Assembly: GCA_002299975.1 (NCBI GenBank)
Contig: DBOT01000050.1
Span: forward strand, 1 to 7,965
DNA from: Lactobacillaceae bacterium UBA639
Lineage (GTDB): Bacteria; Bacillota; Bacilli; Lactobacillales; Lactobacillaceae
DNA: 7,965 nt
Reading direction: 5' to 3'
Each line of letters opens with the position of its first letter. Within the stretch, counting starts at the first letter, position 1. A model generated the notes under the pieces. It searched no databases and had not been told where the DNA came from. It saw nothing but the letters and a program-made list of their open reading frames with translations. Below are positions 1-7,063 of this stretch, one piece after another. Both the position numbers and the translations under genes were made by a program.

Positions 1-1421
1 TTTGGATCCATCTTGAAGGTCAGCTTAGAGAATTCGGTCCCCTGAGTCATCAGATCGAAGAGAAGCCGCTTGGTCTTCTTGTTGTAGTGTTTGGCGATCT
101 TGTGGTTTTGCCCAGTCAGGTAGGTGGTCAGCTTGGTGCCACTCAGTTGACTGGCCTTGGCATCGACTGCCACAATCTTTCGCCGGGCCCATTCGTTAAG
201 GTCCTTCTGGAAGGTTTCGTCCTGGTCGTAGAATTCGCTGTAGTGGCTTTCCACAACCATGGCGAGGGCCTCGTTTAACCAGTAGGCGTTCTTGAGCTTC
301 ATCTTTGCTGGGAACTTCCGGTAAGAAACATCGGTGTCATCGGCATTGGCGAAGAATGGGGTGTAGGCACAGAAGGATGGCAGGCCAAATTCGACCCATT
401 GGATAGCCGCCTGTTCCGGCTTGACGTTATTGCGCATTTGAAGGATGTGAGACTGGGCCGTCCGGGAAAGGGCAATTGGCCGGTAAACCTTCTTATCGTG
501 CTCGCTACCGTCACCCAGTGGATCATACTTAGTCTCGTTGAAGTGGGACTTGAGCAGGTACTGGATGTCCTCAACCGCGATCTTGCGCTCTGGCTTGCGG
601 ATGAATGGCATATCAGGTGATTCGGGGGTCTGGTCAGCAGCCACGGGACTCAGGTAACGTTGGGCGAACCAAACCCGGGGCGTGTTGTAGTGGTGGTCCA
701 ACTTGGTATTGGTACCGAAGATGTGGCGGAAGTTCCATTGGTTGTTGTCCGGGTTGAGTTGGTGGGCATCAACAAATTCTTGAATGCCATCAGACCACAT
801 ATAGTTGTCTGGATCGTTGAAGTCGATCTGCTCGATAGCAATTTGGTTGGCCGCTACGGCATAGCAGTTATCGGGAATACGAACCGCTACCCAGTGGTGA
901 CCAGTGGCGATTTCCATATACCAGACCTCGTCCTGATCATTGAACTGGACCCCGTTCCCTTCAGCGGAACCATACTTGGCGACTAACTTACCCAGACGTT
1001 CAACCCCTTCCCGGGCAGAGTGAATGTATGGCAGCACCAGGGTAGTCATTGAATCTTCAGCCAGGCCGTTCTTAACGAAGGGATCGTAGGCCAGTACGCG
1101 GTCGTTAGCGTAGACACTCTCGGTGGCACTTTCGCCGACGTTAGCGGAGTTGAAGCCGTCCTCCTCGTTGGGGCCAGCACTCTGGTCAACCGATGGGGTA
1201 GCAGTGTAGCGCATTCCGTCCTCAGGAAGGGGAACAGTTAGCTTATTGTAGGCGGAGACATAGGTTTCATGCCGGTCGTGAACGGCGGGTTGGACCAAGA
1301 AACGCTTAGGTTCGATGGCGACAACCCGGTCTTCATTTCTGGAGATAAAGGTTGAACCATCAAGTGAGGCACCCTTACCGACCATGATCGAAGTACATGC
1401 AGAATTTCTGAATCGTGACAT
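1..1421 (-). CDS. pepD: C69-family dipeptidase (PepD type), C-terminus cut by window edge
   Basis: Intracellular Ntn-hydrolase dipeptidase that splits dipeptides to free amino acids. The reading frame is open for 473 codons from the ATG at 1421 to the window edge. This is close to the usual family length of about 470-475, so only a few residues and the stop are missing. The protein starts MSRFRNSACTSIMVGKGA. Cys9 in this context is the expected nucleophile of peptidase family C69, exposed by removing the short propeptide. The conserved DGSTFISRNED segment follows at about residues 20-30, and a WYMEIATGHHW segment typical of the family lies near residue 170. There is no signal peptide. The start is supported by AAAGGA about 9 nt upstream. 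It is transcribed alone from its own promoter, and the neighbouring permease operon on the same strand ends in a terminator just upstream. The exact dipeptide preference cannot be read from sequence. Confidence 0.95.
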   Translation of the reverse strand, partial: MSRFRNSACTSIMVGKGASLDGSTFISRNEDRVVAIEPKRFLVQPAVHDRHETYVSAYNKLTVPLPEDGMRYTATPSVDQSAGPNEEDGFNSANVGESATESVYANDRVLAYDPFVKNGLAEDSMTTLVLPYIHSAREGVERLGKLVAKYGSAEGNGVQFNDQDEVWYMEIATGHHWVAVRIPDNCYAVAANQIAIEQIDFNDPDNYMWSDGIQEFVDAHQLNPDNNQWNFRHIFGTNTKLDHHYNTPRVWFAQRYLSPVAADQTPESPDMPFIRKPERKIAVEDIQYLLKSHFNETKYDPLGDGSEHDKKVYRPIALSRTAQSHILQMRNNVKPEQAAIQWVEFGLPSFCAYTPFFANADDTDVSYRKFPAKMKLKNAYWLNEALAMVVESHYSEFYDQDETFQKDLNEWARRKIVAVDAKASQLSGTKLTTYLTGQNHKIAKHYNKKTKRLLFDLMTQGTEFSKLTFKMDP

Positions 1422-1446
1422 TTAACCAGTTCCTTTCAAATTGTAA

Positions 1447-1475
1447 ATTATCTAATCACCCTTATTCTACACCAA
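1447..1475 (-). promoter_or_regulatory. Putative promoter of the dipeptidase gene
   Basis: On the minus strand, TTGGTG (1470-1475) and GATAAT (1447-1452) are separated by exactly 17 nt. They lie about 25 nt upstream of the dipeptidase ATG. The -10 matches the consensus at five of six positions, while the -35 is weak. A second possible -10, TAGAAT, lies inside the spacer. Transcription would begin around 1440, giving a leader of about 20 nt. Confidence 0.5.
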
Positions 1476-1532
1476 CTCACGGCGAAAACTTAACAACAGT
1501 GGGCAATTGGGCACACTTGGTTCGTCGGGCAG

Positions 1533-1546
1533 CAAAACTAGTTTTG
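1533..1546. repeat. Perfect 14-bp palindrome
   Basis: CAAAACTAGTTTTG is a perfect palindrome with no loop, so it is a poor transcription terminator but has the symmetry of a dimeric protein-binding site. It lies about 60 bp upstream of the putative dipeptidase -35 and about 30 bp beyond the terminator hairpin of the permease operon. It falls in the 205-bp gap between the two minus-strand units, and nothing else explains it. AT-rich palindromes also arise by chance, so the role is unproven. Confidence 0.35.
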
Positions 1547-1570
1547 TTTATTAATCTGGGACAGCACTAC

Positions 1571-1615
1571 AAAAAGGAGCAAAACAGAGAATCGTTACGA
1601 CTTCTGTTTTGCTCC
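1571..1615 (-). terminator. Rho-independent terminator of the permease operon
   Basis: A perfect 13-bp stem is formed by GGAGCAAAACAGA (1576-1588) and TCTGTTTTGCTCC (1603-1615) with a 14-nt loop. Read on the minus strand it is followed by five T residues (complement of 1571-1575). It begins about 12 nt after the TAA of the YfnA-like permease gene, so it closes that transcription unit. Confidence 0.85.
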
Positions 1616-1626
1616 CAATTAAAGGA

Positions 1627-2991
1627 TTAGTCTTCTGATGTGAAATTGAACTCGTCGGCGTGGCGGAGCGAGTAGGTGAAGTAGATGAGCAGGCCCACCG
1701 CGATCCAGACGAGGTAGGTCAGCCAGGCCGTCAGGGAGATGCTGACGAGGAGGACGATGCAGATAATGATTGAAAGGATCGGAATCGTCTTCCCAAATGG
1801 GACCTTGAACGGCCGCTTCAACTCTGGGTAACGGTAACGCAGAATGATCACGACTAGCGAGATCAGGGCGAAGACCATCAGGGAACCGATGTTAGCGATC
1901 AGGGCTAGGTAGTGGAGGTCAAATTCACCAGCGAGGACGGCTGAGAGGACCCCCACCAGCCAGATGGCCCGGTTCGGACTGTGGGTTTTGGTGTTGAGCT
2001 GGGCCAGATTTTGTGGCAAGAAGGCACTCCGGCTCATTGACTTCAGAATGTTGGAGCCAGCGTAGATGAACGCGAAGACCACTGCCATGATTCCCAGGAC
2101 AGCCCCCAGGGAGACCACCTCGGCGACAAAGGAGTGTCCCTTGACGATCAGCACGTAGGACATAGCCTCGGAGACGTTCAGCTTAGTGTATGAGACCACC
2201 CCAGTCATTACTAGGCTGACCAGGATATAAAGGGTGGTGGAGATCACCAGGCACAGAATTATTGCCCGGGGAATATTTTTGTCGACATCCTTAGCGTCCT
2301 CGGCAGACGTGGCCAGAGCGTCAAAACCCAGGAAGGAGAAGAAGACGGCGGAAGCCCCGGTGAAGATCCCCTTAACCCCATACGGGAGGAAGGGGTGCCA
2401 GTTGCTAGGCTGGACGTGTTGGACACTAACCACGATGAACAAGAGGATGATGAAGATCTTGACCCCCACCAGGAAGTTATTGATCATCTTACTCTCACTG
2501 GTTCCCCGGGTAAGGATAATGGTCATTAGAAGAATCATCAAGACGGCGGGCAAGTTAACGTAGCCCCCGGCAGATGGATTCATCAGGAATTGGTGGGGCA
2601 ACTTAATACCGAGCACCTCGAGGAAGGATTGAACATAACCGGTCCACCCGTTGGCTACGGTGGCAGTGGTGGTGATGTAGACCCCGATCAGGGTCCAACC
2701 AGCCAGGAAGGCGACGAACTTACCGATCCCAACCCAGGCGTAGAAGAAGGCACTACCGGAGTTGGGTAAGCTGGTGGTCAGCTCAGAATAGCAAAGGCCA
2801 ATTAGTCCACTAGCGAGGGCGGCGATGAGGAAGGAGAAGACGATGGCGGGTCCGGAATCCTCGGCAGCGACAATTCCGGTCAGAACTAGAATCCCGGTTC
2901 CGATGATGGCCCCAATACCAAGGATCGCCAGGTCAAAGAGGCCAAGGGTCTTCTCATGTTCAGTTTTCTTAAGCTGCGGATTATTATTCAT
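1627..2991 (-). CDS. YfnA-like APC amino acid permease (CAT subfamily)
   Basis: Integral membrane amino acid transporter of 454 residues, the usual size for the cationic amino acid transporter (CAT) branch of the APC superfamily. About 12 hydrophobic segments cover the chain after a short charged cytoplasmic N-terminus. The TM1 substrate-site motif GIGAIIGTGILVLTG lies at residues 25-39. The family segment FFSFLGFDALATSAED (TM6 and the following loop) is at 217-232. The overall resemblance is to Bacillus subtilis YfnA. It probably imports amino acids by proton symport, but the substrate cannot be read: CAT members vary from basic to branched-chain amino acids. The ATG is set by AAGGAG (2998-3003) at 6 nt spacing. 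This site directly abuts the stop codon of the preceding permease gene (12-nt gap), so the two are co-transcribed and translation may be coupled. A terminator follows. Confidence 0.93.
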   Translation of the reverse strand: MNNNPQLKKTEHEKTLGLFDLAILGIGAIIGTGILVLTGIVAAEDSGPAIVFSFLIAALASGLIGLCYSELTTSLPNSGSAFFYAWVGIGKFVAFLAGWTLIGVYITTTATVANGWTGYVQSFLEVLGIKLPHQFLMNPSAGGYVNLPAVLMILLMTIILTRGTSESKMINNFLVGVKIFIILLFIVVSVQHVQPSNWHPFLPYGVKGIFTGASAVFFSFLGFDALATSAEDAKDVDKNIPRAIILCLVISTTLYILVSLVMTGVVSYTKLNVSEAMSYVLIVKGHSFVAEVVSLGAVLGIMAVVFAFIYAGSNILKSMSRSAFLPQNLAQLNTKTHSPNRAIWLVGVLSAVLAGEFDLHYLALIANIGSLMVFALISLVVIILRYRYPELKRPFKVPFGKTIPILSIIICIVLLVSISLTAWLTYLVWIAVGLLIYFTYSLRHADEFNFTSED

Positions 2992-3003
2992 ATAAAACTC
3001 CTT

Positions 3004-4332
3004 TTATTTTAGCGTAATCCGGTGACGAACTTTTTGGTAACGGTAGACGGGAATCCCCGCGGCCGTTACCAGGATCCCGATCACGGTGATCAGCGGTTGG
3101 GTGATGGCGGTGGTTAAAACAATGAAGACCCCGCCAGCCAGGGCGATGATGGGAACGATGGGATAACCAGGAACCCGGTATGGTCGTGCAAGCTCTGGCT
3201 CCCTTTTACGGAGAATGAACACCGCAATAAAGCAGAGCATGTAGAAGAACCAAATGACAACCACCAGCATATTGGTGATGGTATCGAAGGTTCCGGATAG
3301 AATCATGAGCAGGGCAACGATGAACTGCAAACAACCACCGAGCCACGGAACCCCGCCTCGGTTGAGGGAACGAAAGCCACGGCTGAATGGGAGGTAACCG
3401 AGGTAGCCCATCACGTAGGGAACCCGGATCCCAGTCATCACAAAGCCATTGAGGGCCCCATATACTGAGACCATGATCCCGATGGTGATGATCTTACCAC
3501 CCAACGGGCCAAAGACAACGTGAGCAACCTGTGAGGAGATGTTTAGGTTATTGGCAACCGTTGACAGAGGTGCGACGTACAGGAAAGCTAGACTAATCAA
3601 TAGGTAGACAATTGTTACCAGACTGAGGCCGAGGAAGATGGCTCGTGGCAGATCCTTTTTGGGGTTCTTGAGCTCGCCAGCCATTGTGCCGACATGGATC
3701 CAGCCGTCGTAGGCAAACATGGTTGCCAGCAGTCCGCTACCTAGAGCGGTCCAGAAATGTTGGTGAGGACCAGGGGCGATAGGGAAGAGGCGGAATTGTG
3801 GATCGCCAGGATGGACAAAACCAAGGACGACGATGGCGATGATCGGCAGCAGTTTTACGACCAAAGCAACGGAGGAGACCATTCCCCCGGCCTTGGCACT
3901 GATGAAGTTAACCATGAGAACCAGCAAGGTGACCACGATCGCAACCACTGGTAGCCAGGACGCTGAAAGGCCAAAAAGGTCGACAAACTGGGTGGCAAAG
4001 GCGATCGCGGCCGCCGCCCACTGGGCAGGAAAGTAGATTAGTGACTGGGCCCAACCAGCCAAGAATCCCCAGAAGCTTCCGTAGGCCTTACCGACATAGA
4101 CGGTCAATCCCCCGGTCTGTGGGTAGGCCGCCGCTAGTTCCGCTGCGGTGAGACCGGCACAGATGGTGATGATCCCCGCCAGCAGCCAGGTGAAGGTGGC
4201 CATGCTGACGGCCCCGGTAGCCTTGGTGACGGCTGGAACTTTGAAGAAGATCCCTGAGCCGATGACGGTTCCGGTAACCGTTGAGAGGGCCGCAAAAAAG
4301 CCGAGCGACCGGGTGGGTTGCTTTTCTGCCAA
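3004..4332 (-). CDS. SteT-like APC amino acid antiporter (LAT subfamily)
   Basis: Integral membrane amino acid exchanger, 442 residues from the TTG start at 4332, or 445 if the GTG at 4341 is used. It has about 12 hydrophobic segments. The TM1 motif GTVIGSGIFFKVPAV lies near residues 21-35. The TM6-loop segment FAYDGW...GTMAGELKNPKKDLPRAI is characteristic of the L-type transporter branch. End to end it resembles B. subtilis SteT, a serine/threonine exchanger, including the FILRK...RPYRVPGYP segment before the last two helices. Substrate identity is therefore inferred only, and other neutral amino acids are possible. AAGGAG at 4343-4348 is 10 nt from TTG but only 1 nt from GTG, so TTG is preferred. 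It is the first gene of a two-gene operon with the YfnA-like permease and is divergent from the phosphodiesterase operon. Confidence 0.92.
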   Translation of the reverse strand: MAEKQPTRSLGFFAALSTVTGTVIGSGIFFKVPAVTKATGAVSMATFTWLLAGIITICAGLTAAELAAAYPQTGGLTVYVGKAYGSFWGFLAGWAQSLIYFPAQWAAAAIAFATQFVDLFGLSASWLPVVAIVVTLLVLMVNFISAKAGGMVSSVALVVKLLPIIAIVVLGFVHPGDPQFRLFPIAPGPHQHFWTALGSGLLATMFAYDGWIHVGTMAGELKNPKKDLPRAIFLGLSLVTIVYLLISLAFLYVAPLSTVANNLNISSQVAHVVFGPLGGKIITIGIMVSVYGALNGFVMTGIRVPYVMGYLGYLPFSRGFRSLNRGGVPWLGGCLQFIVALLMILSGTFDTITNMLVVVIWFFYMLCFIAVFILRKREPELARPYRVPGYPIVPIIALAGGVFIVLTTAITQPLITVIGILVTAAGIPVYRYQKVRHRITLK

Positions 4333-4342
4333 TGTTCTCACA

Positions 4343-4348
4343 CTCCTT
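4343..4348 (-). promoter_or_regulatory. Ribosome binding site that decides the SteT-like start
   Basis: AAGGAG on the minus strand is the only good Shine-Dalgarno sequence upstream of this gene. It sits 1 nt before the in-frame GTG (4341) and 10 nt before the in-frame TTG (4332). A 1-nt gap is too short for initiation, so the TTG three codons later is the likelier start. Confidence 0.65.
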
Positions 4349-4396
4349 GCATATTCTTTCGTTGGTATTGGACAAATTGCATAAAGTAACCCTTTT

Positions 4397-4402
4397 ATTA
4401 TA
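4397..4402 (-). promoter_or_regulatory. Putative -10 box of the permease operon
   Basis: A consensus TATAAT lies on the minus strand about 65 nt upstream of the SteT-like start. No good -35 stands at 17-18 nt (TATTAT or CTATTA there), so the promoter may be weak or need an activator. The leader would be only about 55 nt, too short for a T-box or similar amino acid riboswitch. Confidence 0.5.
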
Positions 4403-4443
4403 GTTATTCTTTTGCCAAAATAATAGTAAAATTGGAAAAAGCC

Positions 4444-4481
4444 AGTAATGACGAATGTTAGAATTGTTAATAGTCGTTACT
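4444..4481. repeat. Imperfect 38-bp inverted repeat between divergent operons (possible operator)
   Basis: The arms AGTAATGAC (4444-4452) and GTCGTTACT (4473-4481) are inverted with one T/C difference, separated by 20 bp, about 29 bp centre to centre. An extended -10 candidate for the plus-strand operon falls at the centre. The same DNA lies roughly 70 bp upstream of the probable permease transcription start. This layout would suit a dimeric or tetrameric regulator acting on both operons. As RNA the arms could also pair through a U-G wobble. Confidence 0.4.
4456..4464 (+). promoter_or_regulatory. Putative extended -10 promoter of the phosphodiesterase operon
   Basis: TGTTAGAAT has the TGn extension joined to a TAGAAT -10 (five of six), which can work without a -35. 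It lies about 40 nt before the ATG at 4505. The AT-rich GATAAT at 4482-4487 is an alternative -10, but it has no good -35 and would leave a very short leader. Confidence 0.4.
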
Positions 4482-4504
4482 GATAATAATTGAAAGTGGA
4501 TGAA

Positions 4505-5800
4505 ATGATGCCTAGAAATAAATTAGTTGTTGTGTCTCTTGATTCACTTGGCTTTCGGGACCTTGATGAACTTGGTTATCTGGTGCCCCATATCAGCCAG
4601 TTGATGAAGCAGGGGACGTGGGTCAAACGCGTCCGGGGGATCTTCCCCACTTTGACCTATCCGTCACATACCTCAATCATCACGGGGCAGTATCCGGCCG
4701 TTCATGGGGTGGTTAACAATACCAAGCTCCAGCCCCGGCGGCTCTCACCCGACTGGTATTGGTACCGGAAGGACGTACAGGCTACTCCATTGTACGACGT
4801 CGCCCATGAAGCCGGTTTGACGACAGCGGCCTTCCTCTGGCCAGTAACCGCGGGGAGTAAGATTGACTATAACCTCGCGGAGATCTTCCCCAACCGCATC
4901 TGGACCAACCAGGTATTTGTATCCTTAAAGGCCAGCTCACCGCTTTTCCTGCTTCAGATGAACCACCGCTATGGTCACCTCCGTCGTGGAATCAAGCAAC
5001 CGTGGCTGGATGACTTTATCACAGCCTGCGCAGTCGATACTCTAAAGAACAAGCAGCCGGACCTAACCCTGATTCACCTGGTGGACATGGATAGTATGCG
5101 TCACCGTTACGGTGTTCGTTCTGCTCAGGCTCAGCATGCCCTCCAGCGGCTCGACCAACGGGTTGCCCAAATCGTCCAGGCTACTAAGGACGCGGGTACC
5201 TATGATCAGACTAACTTTGTCTTCCTCGGTGACCACTACCAGATCAACGTCCAGAAGATGATTCACCTTAACATGCTCTTTGCTCGGCATGGCTGGCTGA
5301 CCCCGCAGCCGGGGAAGACGACCTACCGGAATAACTGGCAGGTAACGGCGAAGACCTGTGATGGTGAGACCTATATCTACACTAAGGGAAACGTCGACCT
5401 CGGCCAGCTTAAGCAGTTGATTGCCGGTGTCGAAGGGGTCGAACACATCTATGACGGTGCAGAGGCGGTTAAGCTCGGGGCCGATCCTAAGTGCACCTTC
5501 TTGGTGGAGGCAAAGGATGGCTACTATTTCACCGACGAGGTCAACCGACTAGCAGTGGTCGAGGACGTGGATCCAGATTCACTTGGTACCCATGACCGCT
5601 ATCAGGGGGTCCATGGTTACGGACCGAACAAGCCGGGTTACTTCACCACGGCAGTCTTTGTCGGCCCGGACATCAACCAGGGGGCCACGGTGGCGGGTGC
5701 GCACCTAGTTGATGAGGGTCCAACCTTTGCTCAATTGTTGGGATTGCACTACCCAGCCCCAACAGCTGGTCAGCCAATCGCTGGTGTCGTTAGAAAGTGA
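4505..5800 (+). CDS. Nucleotide pyrophosphatase/phosphodiesterase family protein (alkaline phosphatase fold)
   Basis: Probable two-metal phosphodiesterase or pyrophosphatase of the type I phosphodiesterase/NPP family (431 residues). The metal-binding and catalytic set is visible in order. Asp13 is in VVVSLDS. The nucleophile Thr51 is in PTLTYPSH, matching the family PTKTFPNH. Asp196 and His200 are in DMDSMRHRYG, Asp243-His244 in LGDHY, and His370 in GVHGYGP. No signal peptide or membrane segment is visible, so it should be cytoplasmic, unlike animal ENPPs. GDHY replaces the more usual SDHG. The substrate is unknown; nucleotide-sugar, dinucleotide or other phosphodiester compounds are possible. 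The start is uncertain: ATGs at 4505 and 4508 follow a weak GTGGATG, whereas the in-frame TTG at 4490 has no ribosome binding site. It is the first gene of a three-gene operon, with the transporter gene starting 9 nt after its stop. Confidence 0.88.
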   Translation: MMPRNKLVVVSLDSLGFRDLDELGYLVPHISQLMKQGTWVKRVRGIFPTLTYPSHTSIITGQYPAVHGVVNNTKLQPRRLSPDWYWYRKDVQATPLYDVAHEAGLTTAAFLWPVTAGSKIDYNLAEIFPNRIWTNQVFVSLKASSPLFLLQMNHRYGHLRRGIKQPWLDDFITACAVDTLKNKQPDLTLIHLVDMDSMRHRYGVRSAQAQHALQRLDQRVAQIVQATKDAGTYDQTNFVFLGDHYQINVQKMIHLNMLFARHGWLTPQPGKTTYRNNWQVTAKTCDGETYIYTKGNVDLGQLKQLIAGVEGVEHIYDGAEAVKLGADPKCTFLVEAKDGYYFTDEVNRLAVVEDVDPDSLGTHDRYQGVHGYGPNKPGYFTTAVFVGPDINQGATVAGAHLVDEGPTFAQLLGLHYPAPTAGQPIAGVVRK

Positions 5801-5809
5801 GGCGGGGCC

Positions 5810-7063
5810 GTGCAAATCAATAAACAACAATGGCAGTGGACCTTTTACGACTGGGCAAACTCCGGCTACGGGATCCTGGTCGTGACGGCGGTCCTCCCCG
5901 TGTACTTTAAGGCTGTCGCCCAGCAGGCGGGCGTCAGTGCGGCTGATTCAACGGCCTACTGGGGTTACGCCAACAGCTTCGGTACCCTGGTGGTCTCACT
6001 ATTAGCGCCGCTCCTGGGGGCCTTAGCTGATTACCCGAATGCCAAGCGGCGGTGGTTGAACACCTTCACCTGGCCAGCAATCATTTTGACACTTGGCCTG
6101 GCCCTAGTACCAGCTAGTCAGTGGCAATGGCTGCTCTTCATGTACGTCTTGACCATCATTGGTTACTCCGGGGGAAACCTCTTCTATGATAGCTTCCTGA
6201 CTGATGTAGCCCCGAATGGGCGGATGGACTTGGTCTCCTCAACCGGTTACGGGATGGGCTACCTCGGTGGCGTGATTGCCTTCATCGTCTTCTTAGCTGC
6301 TCAGTTAACGCACGGCTTCAATGGCCTGTTATCTGCCTATGGGATTGCTAAGTTTAGTTTTGTCATCGCAGCCGTCTGGTGGGTGATCTTCGGCTGGCCG
6401 TTGCTTGCTCACGGTCAGCAACATTACAGTGTGGCTGCCGTGAGTCACCCGCTGCGGGATAGCTTCCACCGGTTAAATCAGACCTTCCGTCATATTCGCC
6501 ATTACCGGCAGATCACCTGGTTCTTGGTGGCCTATTTCTTCTATATTGATGGGGTCGACACGATCTTTACGATGGCAACCGCGATCGGTAAGGACATGGG
6601 AGTCGAAACAACGATGCTGATGATGGTCCTCCTGGTAGTTCAGCTGATCGCCTTCCCGTTCTCCCTGTTCTACGGCTGGCTGGCGAGAGTAACCTCTAAC
6701 CGGACTGCAATCCTGGTGGGGATCATCGTCTACGTGATCATTTGTCTCGATGCCCTGCGCCTGACTACGCTGACCGACTTCTGGATCCTGGCGATTCTGG
6801 TCGGAACGAGTCAAGGTGGCCTACAGGCGTTGAGTCGTTCCTATTTTGGTCAACTGATCCCGAAAAACTCCAGCAGTGAGTTCTTTGGCTTCTACAACAT
6901 CCTCGGTAAGTTTTCCGCGATCTTAGGACCGGTAATCGTGGGGCTGGTTACCCAGTGGACGGGGAAGTCAACGATCGGTGCAGCCTCGCTCAGCGTCCTC
7001 TTCATCATCGGTTTAGTAGTCTTTCTGCTGCTGCCGCGCCTGGGAAGTGATGCTGATGACTAA
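5810..7063 (+). CDS. UMF1-family MFS transporter (Atg22-like)
   Basis: Membrane transporter of 417 residues with about 12 hydrophobic segments, of the UMF1 branch of the major facilitator superfamily, related to yeast vacuolar effluxer Atg22 and B. subtilis YxiO. The N-terminal signature YDWANSGYG is at residues 13-21. The MFS loop 2-3 element GALADYPNAKRR is at 70-81. The C-terminal family segment QALSRSYFGQLIP starts at 339, with EFFGFY at 357-362. Atg22 exports amino acids from the vacuole, but bacterial members have no settled substrate. The GTG start is preceded by a purine-rich GAGGCGGGG overlapping the upstream stop. The gap from the phosphodiesterase is 9 nt, and the 3' end overlaps the alkyltransferase-like gene by 8 nt, so all three are one transcription unit. 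It may move a substrate or product of the enzyme encoded before it, which is inference only. Confidence 0.92.
   Translation: MQINKQQWQWTFYDWANSGYGILVVTAVLPVYFKAVAQQAGVSAADSTAYWGYANSFGTLVVSLLAPLLGALADYPNAKRRWLNTFTWPAIILTLGLALVPASQWQWLLFMYVLTIIGYSGGNLFYDSFLTDVAPNGRMDLVSSTGYGMGYLGGVIAFIVFLAAQLTHGFNGLLSAYGIAKFSFVIAAVWWVIFGWPLLAHGQQHYSVAAVSHPLRDSFHRLNQTFRHIRHYRQITWFLVAYFFYIDGVDTIFTMATAIGKDMGVETTMLMMVLLVVQLIAFPFSLFYGWLARVTSNRTAILVGIIVYVIICLDALRLTTLTDFWILAILVGTSQGGLQALSRSYFGQLIPKNSSSEFFGFYNILGKFSAILGPVIVGLVTQWTGKSTIGAASLSVLFIIGLVVFLLLPRLGSDADD

Noticed and set aside
87..986. Several plus- and minus-strand open frames of 60-110 codons
   Set aside because: They lie inside the dipeptidase gene in other frames, lack convincing ribosome binding sites, and have low-complexity composition typical of shadow frames.
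1415..1630. 71-codon plus-strand frame in the gap after the dipeptidase start
   Set aside because: It starts inside the dipeptidase gene, runs through the promoter, the palindrome and the terminator hairpin, and shows no family resemblance or ribosome binding site.
4342..4489. Possible T-box or amino acid riboswitch ahead of the permease operon
   Set aside because: The leader implied by the TATAAT at 4397-4402 is only about 55 nt, with no terminator-antiterminator hairpins or T-box sequence visible.
5063..5446. 127-codon minus-strand frame
   Set aside because: It is fully antisense to the phosphodiesterase gene, whose catalytic motifs are continuous on the plus strand.
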